DNA of 60,000 nucleotides from Symsagittifera roscoffensis (GCF_963678635.1 NC_087062.1:46649758-46709757); one strand, 5' to 3'; positions 21,502 through 32,312 are shown, numbered from the stretch's first letter. The notes: generated from the letters alone by a model not told the origin. Program-made: numbers and translations.

Positions 21502-22102
21502 ATAAAGTTTATACATAAAAGATCACAGGAAACGTGAGATTACTAAAACTAATTATACGATTACAAGAACTCAGGAGGCAATTCTTTTTTATGAGATAAA
21601 AGTTTTGCCATCAAAAACAGAAGGGTTGATTTATGCCAATTTTCATAATAGGCCAATTTTCACGAGGGTTGATTGATGTTCATTTTCGGACAGCCAAATT
21701 TTCAGAGAAGTTGATTGGGCGTCAATTTTGAGAGAAAATAATTAAATAGTAGACGCCAAAATTACTCAATAAAAATCAACGCAAAGTGAGGAGCAGAATA
21801 TATTTGAACTTTTCCCACCATAGGTTACTACTGCCCTTTTGGAGGGACCGACCTTGTAATATGGACCTTTTATCAAAACGAATTTGATTGATGTAATGAC
21901 ACTGTTTAGTCTGGTTCAGGTTTTCCAAAAAATTAATTGGAGCAAGACCAATCAAATATTTGGTGTACCAATCAATTAATTGTACTTGGGCACCTGGACT
22001 AATCAATTATTGCAATTAGTTGGCAATAATTTTGGAAGAAAGAAAAGAATGGTAAAACAAGAATTCAATCCTATTTACGAACACAAGTTAAATTACTGTA
22101 AA
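21502..22102. other. Non-coding spacer
   Basis: It has repeated motifs related to CCAATTTTCA near 21640-21720 and several CAATTAATT-rich blocks near 21930-22020. The reading frame 21776-22006 (minus) shows no family signature. Confidence 0.4.
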
Positions 22103-23029
22103 TCACTTATACTGTCTGTCAAACAGAACAAAAAAACTCATGCGGTGATGCTGGCAACTAACTCCTCGTCCCAAAATCGTTTGTTGCCGCGCAGAAAAAC
22201 TTGCATCTCCAGATTCATTGGTAAAAGTTTTTTTTCGGAAATCGTTGTAGGTGTAACCGGCGGAGCTGGAAAGACTTTCCAGCAAGTTGGATGTTGGTAT
22301 CAAAACACCAGTGTCAATATACTGCGTTTTCGGAGCAATTTCAGTTTTTTTGGCCTTTAGTTGCATTGGCGCATAATCTTTTGGAGTTTCAGATATATCC
22401 GAAACTTCTGATGGAGCTCGCGGAGATTCAATAACTCGCATCTTAAAAACTGCTTTTTGTCGTCTGACATTTTTTTTCTTTTTGGCTCTTGATTTTTCGT
22501 ATGGCACTTTCAAACTGTGAATTCTGTACAATTGCAAGTCTGGTTGAGAGTACTGAGCAAACTCGTCATCTTCATAGTCAATCAAGACAGCATCGAGTAG
22601 TTTTCTTGCGTCCACCAGGTATGAAGACTCACTCTGAAGTGCTTCGGAGACTGACAGCATTTTCTCAGCTTTCCCCTTCAATTGTTCAGCATCGTTGTTT
22701 TCTCGAGGGGAGAGCAACAAATCAACAAAAATTTCTAGGTGAGGCTTGAGCTCAGAGTAGCTGTTAACCATATCAAAACTGCTCGTCCATTTGCTAACGT
22801 TTCGCTGAATAGGTTTCAAATTAAACTTTTTTGTAGTTTTGCCGCAGTTTTTACATTTTTCAGTTTTCCCATCGGATCGTTTATTTTCTTCAGCCTTTTA
22901 ATTAGATTCATCAGATTTGTCCATCCTGCCGCCCGCTTCGCGTCAATTTTTTTTCCCACATTTGCAATACCAGATGTTAGGATTCTCTTCCGCTTCGGGT
23001 AATGCAATCCTTTCATTTGTAGTTTCCAT
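22103..23029 (-). pseudogene. Broken hAT-like transposase gene
   Basis: From ATG 23029 the product starts METTNERIALPEAEENPN and WYCKCGKK, like a BED-type zinc finger. An 8-base A run (22947-22954, plus-strand T) throws it out of frame. The next frame has AAGWTNLMNLIKR and stops at 22816. A third frame (through 22819 to 22103) has NVSKWTSSFDMVNSYSELKP, typical of hAT proteins. Near its end is IPTSNLLESLSSSAGY, resembling the hAT dimerisation motif. The central catalytic region is too short to be complete. It is probably an internally deleted, dead copy; hAT assignment is by motif only. Confidence 0.6.
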
Positions 23030-23152
23030 GATGCGAAAAGCGAATTCAAAAATGGTGATTATGTTTGACGCAGCTGAGCAAACGCACATTCCCTGGGTCT
23101 AGGATTCAAGCCGAAGGGACTTCAGGCCTATATTGAAACTTTACAACTCGTA

Positions 23153-23946
23153 CCCAGTAAAATTTTTTAAAACAGATCTGAAATAGTCTTTTTCAGATCT
23201 AAATTTCAGATCTGAAATAGTTTGTGAAATGTTTCAATAACGCTTGGATACTTTAAGGATTGGTATTTCAGATCTATTTTCAGGTCTAAAATGTTTTTTC
23301 TTGATTATTTCAGATCTGAAAAAATCTATTTCAGACCTAATTTCAGATCTGAAATTTTGTTTTCCTTGGTTATTTCAGATCTGAAAAATCAATGATTTGG
23401 ACACAATTTTTGCTGTTTTTGATTTTTAAAATCTTCTGCTAGCTACTATCAGGTACTCAGCAAAGTCTCAAGTTCGAGACTGCCGAAGTATGTTTCCCCA
23501 AGCATGCGATAAACACTGAAAACGCTTAAGTAGCGCATGAAAATCAAATAGGTTACAGGTCTTTTAACAGTTTTTGAAAACCTTTTAACACAGTTAACAA
23601 GAAATTTAGTTCGAAAAAACTGTTTGTGAAAATATTCAGAAGTTTTTCTGACCGCTAGGTAATCTAAAAATAATTGTGTTTTGCAGAAACATCAAAACAT
23701 AAAAGCTCCATTTCTGCCTGAAATGCATAAATTATAATTTAACAAAGGATTTCTCAGATCTGATTTCAGATATGAAATTTTGCTTTTCAAGGTTAATTCA
23801 GATCTGAAATTTTTCATCTCAGATCCAAATATCAGATCTGAAATTTTCAAATTCTTATCAAGATCTGAAATAAAGAATTCCAGATCTGAGAATCAACTTA
23901 TGTAAGAAATAAATAAATTCAGATATTGCACAGAAAATCCCCTGGG
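23153..23946. repeat. TA-flanked element filled with AGATCT palindromes
   Basis: It is bounded by TA-CCCAGTAAAATTTT on the left and GAAAATCCCCTGGG-TA on the right, so it has CCCAG/CTGGG ends and a TA duplication. Inside, AGATCT occurs 12 times, mostly inside the palindrome ATTTCAGATCTGAAAT or a near variant, in two clusters (23170-23390 and 23755-23890). No open frame was recognised. It is MITE-like, superfamily uncertain. Confidence 0.6.
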
Positions 23947-23948
23947 TA

Positions 23949-24290
23949 CGGGAAGCACTTCAAATCGCTATTTTTTCATAAAAAAAACGTTGCTTTTCAA
24001 AAATTTGGGTAAGTTTAGTCCATAAAAAATGTTTTTCGTGACAATGAATCACTTAGGACTGGCATCCGTTAATAATATCAGCCGGTTTTTGAAATGCATA
24101 AATTATATACAAGAAAATTGCCGTCAACCGTTTTTTATGTTTTATACATCTTTTGGAGGATTAAATTTAATGAAAATACCTGTAACTACTGAAGAAAGAT
24201 CATGAAAATGGGAAATTCTTTAGAAAAGTTTTCAAAATATTCAAATTTTATTAACATAGGCGCTACGCGCAATACACCGAAGGCATAGAA
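23949..24290. other. AT-rich spacer
   Basis: No gene or repeat boundary recognised. Confidence 0.4.
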
Positions 24291-24294
24291 ACTG

Positions 24295-25215
24295 AAGCAA
24301 AAACCAAACAACTTGAACAACTAATAATTGAAGAATAACAGTTCTAGAACAAAAAATCGTACTAATACATGTATACAACAAAATTTTGCTATATCGAGAA
24401 AGAGCCTGAAATAACAGTTCTAGAACTAAAAATCGTACTAACACATGTATAGGTTAAATTTTTGATATATCAACGAAGATCATAAAATAACACTTCTAGA
24501 ACTAAAAATCGTACTAACACATGTATACACCAAAATTTTACTATATTGACAAAGGGCCTGAAATAACAGTTCGTGAGCTAAAACTCGTACGAACACATGT
24601 ATACACCAAAATTTTGCTATATTGGCAAAGATCATGAAATAACAGTTCGAGAGCTAAAAATCGTACTAACACATGTATACGTCAAATTTTTGCTATATTG
24701 ACAAAGATCATGGAATAACAGTTCTGGAGCTAAAAATCGTACTAACACATGTATACACCAAAATTTTGCTATATTGACAAAGATCATGGAATAACAGTCC
24801 GAGAACTAAAAATGGTACTAACACATGTATACAATAAAATTTTGATATATTGACAAAGATCATGAAATAACAGTTCGAGAACTAAAAATCGTAATAACAC
24901 ATGTATACACTAAAATTTTGATATATTGACATAGATCATAAAATAACAGTTCGAGAACTAAAAATGGTACTAACACATGTATACGCTAAAATATTGCTAT
25001 ATTGACGAAGAGCCTGAAATAACAATTCTAGAGCTAAAATCTTACTAACACATGTATACAACAATATTTTGCTATATCGACAAAGTGCCTGAATAAACGT
25101 TGTAGAACTAAAAATCTTACTAACACATATATACACCAAAATTTTGCTATATTGACAAAGAGCCTGAAATATTGACAAAGGACCTGAAATAACAATCGTA
25201 GAACTAAATGTCGTA
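24295..25215. repeat. Tandem array, ~76-bp unit
   Basis: About 12 imperfect copies contain GAACTAAAAATCGTACTAAC, ACACATGTATACACC and AAAATTTTGCTATATTGAC. ACATGTAT recurs at about 24368, 24443, 24521, 24596, 24674, 24749, 24825, 24900, 24976 and 25053. Minus-strand reading frames here (24936-25328) are just the repeat translated. Part of a further unit is seen near 25345-25380. Confidence 0.85.
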
Positions 25216-25666
25216 CTTACGCATTGTAGATCAATTTCTATAGCTATAATAAAATACAAAAGATTGTGTTTGTATGTGTAGCAAAACGCCTCCTGTCGTT
25301 TCAATCGGCCAATCGTATAAATTGGCATGTAGACTCATATGGGTCTCCGGAATAACTAAAAATCGTACTTACACATATACTTACAAGAAAGAGCTAAAAT
25401 GAAAAAAAGCTATTAGTCTTGTTATATTGAGAAATTGTGAAGCAGTCTCAGAATTGACAGTATGTAGCAGTAAAACGATCCGAAAAACAAATCCAAAAAA
25501 CAAAAAAAAATACTTGCAAAGACATGACACAGATCTGAAAAATGTACCAATGTTGGTATTCATGAACAAAACTTCAATCAGGTAAAGATATCAGTTAAGT
25601 ATTCCACGAAATCAAGTTCAAATTCAACCTTCAAAAACCGGCAAGTAATAAAAATGACATAAAACT
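25216..25666. other. 3' flank of the SGNH-AlkB gene
   Basis: No coding region recognised beyond the stop codon. The sequence is AT-rich and carries a stray tandem-unit fragment near 25345. Confidence 0.4.
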
Positions 25667-27377
25667 TCAACGTTCAGCGTCAAACTGATTACGGAACGTC
25701 AAATTTAAACGGACGCCATTCCATTTCTCAAACGATCCATCGGATGCAGTGGATCCTCTCAAGATGCTGTGCTTCCAGTCTTTCTGGCAAGCTCCGAGCA
25801 TGGTAAAAACGCTACCATGTGGCAACAAAACAGAAACTTCAGAGCGCGTGGTCCCGTTTCTTTTCATTGCAAAGCGTCGGGTGGCTCCAAGGGATACGCT
25901 GGCAATGGTTGGATAATCAGGAATACCACGTTCGTTGTCAGCGTGAAATCCAACTCCCTAAAAATACTGATAGGCAAAGTACATTTTCTATGTTATCTAA
26001 TTGTTATGACGGTATTTTGTGATATTACCTCTTCGAGGGAACAATAAATGTTGATGAGGACACTGTTGAAGGAAACTTTGAGTTCTTTCTCCAACAAGGT
26101 CTTTAACAACAACAACTGTGGTGACCAAGAGTTGTTGGGCGGGTGGCGAACGCTTCCATATGAGTATGGAACCTCTGAAATCCACTTGACAGAGCGCCCG
26201 TTGACATGTGTCCAAGATTCCTGTTTGTATGATTTGTAAAGCTCTGCAAAGAGGGAATCAGCTATGCTCAAAACAGATTTATTGCAAACGTCAAGGGAAA
26301 TTTGAGAGACGCCAAACACTGAAGATGAGCTGATAGTAAACGGCTGCAAAAATAAAATTATGACATTTAAGTGCTCAGTGGAATACAACAGAAAAAAAAA
26401 TAGAATAGACAAAAAGTATTTACCACGGCAGATGTCAAAAGAGTTAAGGATACTCTCTCACAAATTAATTTCGCCAAATTCAGGCAGCCCATTTGCGACA
26501 AATGAACACCATCGGTAGATAAATGTGTGTAGCGCAATAGTCCAACGGGAATAAATGACCAATCTGAAGACTTGATGGCTGTATCCAACGCGCGGATTTC
26601 ACGGTAAAAGTCCTTGCGAACAATTGGACTAAAAATACAATGTAGTTTATTTTCTCTCTAAACTTCATTAAAAAAACAGCAAAACCGATACCTGATGAAC
26701 AATGTACATTATTATTATTACTGAATTAGTCATTTTATGAAAATGTTACCAAAGGAGCAGGACTTCAAAGCCAGCATCGCGAAGAGGAGAAGCAAGTGAC
26801 ATAATCAACATAGCAAGTGTGGCCTTTGCCAAGCTCGCGAGAGAAGCATCGGTATGGGCAATGCTTGGTTGTAACACAATATCTTGTTGGCGGGGACACA
26901 TGTCGTTTGCACCAACAGCAAGAATAACGCGAGCTGGTTTCAAGGCTTTTATCTCTTCGACATGAGTGTCATTGATGGTACTGACTTTCAGTCCAGATTT
27001 CACTATAACCGACGTATCGGAAAGTCTGATAAGGTATTCGTTAAATCCTTTTAACATAGAATCGCCAAACAAACAGTGGACGTCATTTCTGAAAAAAAAA
27101 TTATATCACCATCATTGTGTTATAGAAACCATTACAATAAATTTGAACTACGGAAAAAAGTACATTGCAAAAATATATTTGTGAAAACCAATATAAATAA
27201 TAACATCTCTCTGCTCAGACGTGGGCTATGATAACGAACATTCGCTCAGAAATAAATGCAACAATATTACAGTAATTAAAAATTTGTCAGCGTTTATAAA
27301 ATAATCAGTCTTGTTAAAAATTAATAAAAAAGGGCGCTTAACACGTACTTGGCTTTGACAGAATGGTTTGCCAACAT
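25667..27377 (-). CDS. SGNH/GDSL hydrolase - AlkB-like dioxygenase fusion (5 exons)
   Basis: Predicted exons are 27377-27349, 27088-26750, 26628-26424, 26343-26029 and 25957-25667. Every junction has GT...AG and phases agree, giving about 392 residues. Residues 10-190 are an SGNH-type esterase fold: FGDS at 17-20 (nucleophile Ser), GAND at 69-72, and DGVHLS at 162-167 (catalytic Asp and His). Residues about 200-392 are an AlkB-type Fe(II)/2-oxoglutarate dioxygenase: FNSVLINIY, HAD at 301-303 and WKHS with His 359 (metal ligands), then RLNLTFR at 379-385 (2-oxoglutarate-binding arginines). Known AlkB enzymes remove alkyl groups from nucleic acids; SGNH enzymes cleave esters. The substrate here is unknown. 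The first 10-residue exon is the least certain part. There is no signal peptide. Confidence 0.8.
25958..26028 (-). other. 71-nt intron within the AlkB domain
   Basis: The donor GAG-GTAATA and acceptor ATTTTTAG-GGA, both phase 0, join CSLEE to GVGFHADNE. Without this splice the dioxygenase frame would stop within about 15 codons. The join restores the expected spacing between the INIY strand and the HxD motif, which strongly supports real splicing. Coordinates are given in minus-strand order. Confidence 0.75.
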
Positions 27378-27745
27378 TATAATAACAAAAAATGGCGAAT
27401 ATTTCTCAATAGTCAGTATTGAACGCACGTAAAACATTAATAACAATCAGATTACAACAACAGCTTCATGAACCTTCATATGCGCAGTTGGAATGTTCCC
27501 TTGTAAATTATAGATGTTTCCAGAAGAATGATTCACTTTTGTTCTCTTACGATATATTGTTGGCAAATGCATTTTGAAACAAGGGAATATCACAAATAAA
27601 TATGTCTTGTAAAGATAATGTTACATCAACAGTCATGAAAGTTATAGATAGTGAGCCAAAATTCGTAACCAGTTATGCATTTCCGTTGTTGTCATCATCG
27701 CAGAGCACGAGTTAAAAATAAATATATACACAGATTAGTTAAACT
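27378..27745. other. Upstream region of the SGNH-AlkB gene
   Basis: The frame of the candidate first exon stays open upstream to an in-frame ATG near 27431, so the true start could be earlier. No clear promoter element was identified in this AT-rich stretch. Confidence 0.35.
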
Positions 27746-28141
27746 AAAGAAATTGTGTACCTAATACAAGTATACACAGACCAGTTGATTGAAACTACAG
27801 TGTACCTAATACAAGTATACACAGCAGTTGAAATAGAAAAACTGTGTATCTAATACAAGTATACACAGATCAGTTGAATGAAACTACAGTGTACCTAATA
27901 CAAGTATACACAGCAGTTGAAATAGAAAAACTGTGTACCTAATACAAGTATACACAGACCAGTTGATTGAAACTACAGTGTACCTAATACAAGTATACAC
28001 AGATCAATTGAACTAAATAAATTGTGTACCTAATACAAGTATACACAGATCAGTTGATTGAAACTACAGTGTACCTAATACAAGTATACACAGCAGTTGA
28101 AAAAAAAACTGTGTACCTAATACAAGTATACACAGACCAGT
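27746..28141. repeat. Hairpin tandem array, nine copies
   Basis: The core TGTGTACCTAATACAAG plus TATACACAG recurs nine times. TGTGTA and TACACA can pair into a short stem in each copy. Linkers alternate between a CCAGTTGATTGAAACTACAG type and a CAGTTGAAATAGAAAAAC type, giving a 44-48-base spacing. The array lies between the two minus-strand genes. Confidence 0.85.
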
Positions 28142-28286
28142 TGAGCTGCTGGCAGAAAATCATACAGTGACTAGCTAAAACTTTGTAACCACCTGTTCAG
28201 AATGGCAAGGGAAGAATTGAAAATGTTTTTTTTTAAGAATTAAGGTGTAAAATTTATTGGTCGTACATTAAAACAGATTGTAAATT

Positions 28287-29684
28287 CTTAAAACACGTAG
28301 TCCAAAATGCTCGTACTCTTCGACGTGACCTGCATTGTCAACTGTGACCCTCTAAGAGAATGAATAAAATGCAGTAATGGTAAATTTCAAAAAAGATTCA
28401 AAGAAAATTATCACAAAGAACTCATCTACTGCTAGTCAATCAAAAATATAACAAGTTTCATTTGAACGATTTGAGTACATTTGAGAGACATAACAAAAAT
28501 TTGTCTACAACTAGACATCCAGAAAGTGTAAAGCAGTCTTAAGCGTACTACTAATAGGCGGTGTGTAAACGTGATACAACGCCTTGGGTGAACTCGAGCG
28601 TAATGGACGGGTTCTCGAGAAAGAACTCAGACAGGCTTACTTCGTTTGTGCATGGAGCGGGAAAAGATTTAAATCTATCAGAAACCGGCGTTTGTCACTA
28701 ATAACAACGTGTGCAACATCTTTTGGCGTTGGTGCCCGACTGACAAGTCCACATGCCGGATTCTTGCACTTCAGAACTTTTCCCTGCAACCGAAAATGAT
28801 TTCAGTTTTTATTCAACAACGATACAATAGTTTTCAATGCAATACAAAAGCATTGTCTGAATTACACACCTTGCTAAGTTCAATGACTTCAACATTTTTG
28901 ATGTTGCACGAGGAGCAGATGTCGTGGTTCGATTGTTGAATGCCCCACGACACAACTTGGACAACTTCGGTAACACAAGAGACCGCATCATCGGCAAGTG
29001 TTTCTTTCACCTTTTCGAATTCGCCATTGGAGTCCATTGTTGGGACAATCGAAAGAGCCTGAATTGAATATCAGAAAACATATGCAAAATATATAAAAAG
29101 TTGATTTAGCAAGAACTCACGTTAACGACAGGTTCTTCGTTGAACAGTTTCACGCGACCGTCTACTGTGACAATGGTTGACGGCGTGTGGATGTCATGTA
29201 TAGGGTCCCAGACATTGACAGTCACCCTTTCACCAGTATTGGTGGCAACTTGCAATTCATTCAACGCAGAAGTAGTTTCAGGTCTTCTCCATGACACATT
29301 ACACAGACAACACGTGAAATTATCTGAATACGATATTTCAAAGAAATTCCATTGGCCCTCAGATTTAAATGCATTGATAATTGACAGTAGTACCTCGGAA
29401 GCATCGTGCTGATGTCCATAGGTATATTAGAAGCTGTAATTCAAATCAAGATGCTGGAGAATTTTAACTTTGGAAGTAGACGCATTGATGAAAAAGTTTT
29501 CTGTGGACAGCATTTGACAAAATATCTCTTTCACAGTTGAAATTAACACGCCACCATGGTCAAATTCAGTAAGTCTACTGAGCCGATCTCTGATGCAAGC
29601 GCTTGACAACAAAAGCTGAAGAACAGAATTGAGATAGCAACTGTTGTCATCATTTGCAATGCCCGTGGGTCGAAATGGCTCCAT
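28287..29684 (-). pseudogene. Ubiquitin-specific-protease-like gene with in-frame stop
   Basis: Exon 1 (29684-29121) starts MEPFRPTGIANDDNSCYLNS, matching the Cys box of C19 deubiquitinases, with catalytic Cys at residue 16. Codon 86 is TAA (29429-29427). The same frame then continues with YTYGHQHDASEVLLS, matching the conserved QQDAxEFL block, and a zinc-type CCLCN. Exon 2 (29058-28870) has CSSCN. Exon 3 (28783-about 28641) has CKNPACG. Both introns between them (62 and 86 nt) have GT...AG ends in phase 0. A last exon at 28351-28287 is possible but weak. I cannot find the C-terminal His box. It is either a recently inactivated gene or a sequencing error at codon 86. Confidence 0.65.
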
Positions 29685-30055
29685 TACATGACTGAAAATA
29701 TAAGTAACATAAAATTTAACATTTTGCTTTACGTTATTGAGTCCACGCTCCAACAAATTCTTTTTTGAGAAATACAAAAGCAAATTTGAAAATTAATTAC
29801 CGGACAGATATAACTATAGATAAATCTTTAAAATAAATAATTTAAAATCATTTTTGATGTAGCTGCAACCCAAAAGCAAGTGGACAAATCTCGTTGGCAG
29901 CGTTCCCTGTAAATCGTTGTACGCTAATTGGTGATATAAAGATCTTTCTGAAAATATCCTAAACAGAACAATAAATTGAAGATCATTTTTTGCTTTTAAC
30001 TACATAGCTAAGAAGTAAAACATCAAATTTCACGATCAAACAACAAAGACGCTAA
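29685..30055. other. Upstream region of the USP-like gene
   Basis: A T-rich tract ending TATATTTTCAG sits 7 bases before the candidate start ATG, so a 5' non-coding exon further right is possible. No promoter motif was identified. Confidence 0.4.
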
Positions 30056-31215
30056 CTAAATAAATAAATAAAAGAACGAACAAACCAACAAATGAACGAA
30101 CAAACCAAAAATAAATAAACATAAATAAATGAATAAATAAATACATACATGAATAATAAATAAAAGCAAAACTAAATGAAAGAAAATAATTAAATAAATA
30201 TAGCAATAAATATCAACGAATAAACAAAACACACCTGATAAATAAATAAACAATAAAAAAATAAATCAATACATAAATAAATACATACATCATAAATAAA
30301 TAAATAAATAAATAAATAAACGCAAAACTGAAATGTACAAATAATTAAATTAACATGAAAAAATATATATCTCATGAACAAATAACCAAACAAACAGACC
30401 CATAATATAAATAAATGAAAGTAAATGAATTAAATAAATACACATACATAAATAATAAAAGCAAAACTAAATGAAAGAAAGAATAATTAAATAAATATAG
30501 AAATAAATATCAACAAATAAACAAAACACACCTGATAAATAAATAAGCAATAAAAAAATAAATCAATACATAAATAAATAAATAAATAAATACATAAATG
30601 AATACATAAATAAATAAATATATAAATAAATAAAAGCAAACGTGAAATGTACAAATAATTAAATAGACATGAAAAAATATATATGAACAAATAACCAAAC
30701 AAACAGACCCATAATATGAATAAATGAAAATAAATAAATGAAATAAATACACATACATAAATAATAAAAGCAAAACTAAATGAAAGAAAGAATAATTAAA
30801 TAAATATAGAAATAAATATCAACAAATAAACAAAACACACCTGATAAATAAATAAGCAATAAAAAAATAAATCAATACATAAATAAATAAATAAATAAAT
30901 TAATATATAAATACATAAATAAATAAATAAATAAATAAATAAAAGCAAAAGTGAAATGTACAAATAATTAAATAGACATGAAAAAAAATATATGAACAAA
31001 TAACCAAACAAACAGACCCATAATATAAATAAATGAAAATAAATAAATTAAATAAATACACACGCAGAAATAATAAAAGCAAAACTAAATGAAAGAAAGA
31101 ATAATTAAATAAATAAACAAAACACTTGATAAAAATAAACAAAAATAAATATGTACATACATAAATTATAAATAAATATAAGCAAACTAAACATAATTAA
31201 ATAAATAGAAGAACA
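30056..31215. repeat. (AAAT)n-rich block with ~300-bp higher-order repeat
   Basis: Runs of AAAT are interspersed with fixed words. CACCTGATAAATAAATAA recurs at about 30232, 30530 and 30839, and CAAACAGACCCATAATAT at about 30393, 30700 and 31010. This gives three to four copies of a 298-309-base unit. The minus-strand frames rich in Tyr, Leu, Phe and Ile are low-complexity artefacts. Confidence 0.85.
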
Positions 31216-31933
31216 GATAATTAAATAAATAAAGATGAACAAATAAAGAAACAAACATACGCAATCACGTGACATAGCGCGATATAGTCCAACCCACATG
31301 ATAATTGATAACTGTGGACGTTATTTGTCGACACTTGACAACAGACAACATTAAAAAAAAAAACCCCGTTACACGATACCATAACACCTTGACTAAAGTC
31401 TTCGGTGTAATGACTTAATGAGAAAATTTTCAGCTTGAAGTCCCTAATTTTACGTTTCGGCTTGAAGTCCCGTCGGCATGATGTCCGGCACCCACATTCG
31501 CTATCTTCCGAGTCTTGTGAGTTGCTGATTGCATCACATTAGCAGAGAATACAGAGACTTGCGTCATATTATTTGCTGCTATTCTGCAACAATTATTTGT
31601 TGAAAAGCGAGATTCATTCCGCTCCATTTCATAAACTCCAATAATTGCCAATTAAATGCAATGAATAGATGATTATTCAACTATCATTTAAATAATTGGT
31701 GAGCGCCTGTCAATCAATTAAATGGACTAATTAATTGCCAATCAATTGGATTCCAAATAATTTTTCGTAACCCCTGGTCTGGTTAAAGACAATGATTTCA
31801 CAGTTTCTCAGCGAAGTTTAGTTGCACTTTATATCAATCGGGTTGTTGCCTTGTTTTCTGGTAAAAAGTCGGTCTGGTAAAAGACCTAGCCCTCCTTTTG
31901 GATCTTCTTCAAATCAAAATATTAAAGTAATTC
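31216..31933. other. Non-coding spacer
   Basis: No gene recognised. It contains several ATTAATTGG/CCAATCAATT blocks around 31640-31760, similar in style to those near 21.9-22.0 kb. Confidence 0.4.
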
Positions 31934-32312
31934 CCCGGGTTGACCTCCATACACCGAAAATGCTTATCATACAATTCCATACATCAAGTGTATGAAAAAC
32001 TGCTCGTCAAACAATTTTGATACAATTTCAAAAAACCATTGAAAAAAGATTCGTACTTATTTCTGCGGCTATGTGATCCAATTAAAACAGTCTGGTGATA
32101 CAAAAAAAACTATAATTTTGTTTTTGGAAAAAATGTTTGTCATACAATTTCCATTTATGACAAATTTTTAGCATACAATTTCCATATATGGAAAAATGTT
32201 TATCATAGAGATTTCATACAATTTTCTGTATGTATGGAATTGTATGCAATTGTATGACAAGAAGTTTTTCATATATTGAAATTGTATGATAAGAAGTTAT
32301 GGTCAAACCGGG
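31934..32312. repeat. Palindromic MITE, GTATGACAA family, copy 2
   Basis: The left end CCCGGGTTGACCTCCATA is inverted at the right end as TATGGTCAAACCGGG. The interior is made of inverted copies of TCATACAATTTCCATA and GAAATTGTATGATAAGAA. At about 380 bp it is the most complete of three copies. No coding capacity. Confidence 0.65.

Noticed and set aside
24936-25328. 130-codon minus-strand frame with repeated LFQALCQYSKIL peptides
   Set aside because: The repeat peptide is only the 76-bp tandem unit read in one frame.
24295-28141. CRISPR-like arrays of repeats with spacers
   Set aside because: Spacers are not unique, the repeats drift, and the setting is eukaryotic with introns; these are tandem minisatellites.
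28287-29684. Non-standard genetic code reading TAA as sense
   Set aside because: Other genes here end at ordinary stops, and only one USP codon would need it; inactivation or error is simpler.
29427-29783. N-terminal extension of the USP-like protein upstream of 29684
   Set aside because: It lies before a good acceptor (TATATTTTCAG) and is lysine/phenylalanine-rich AT sequence, more likely intron or leader.
30056-31299. Minus-strand frames rich in Tyr, Phe, Leu and Ile that resemble membrane proteins
   Set aside because: They are translations of (AAAT)n simple repeats.
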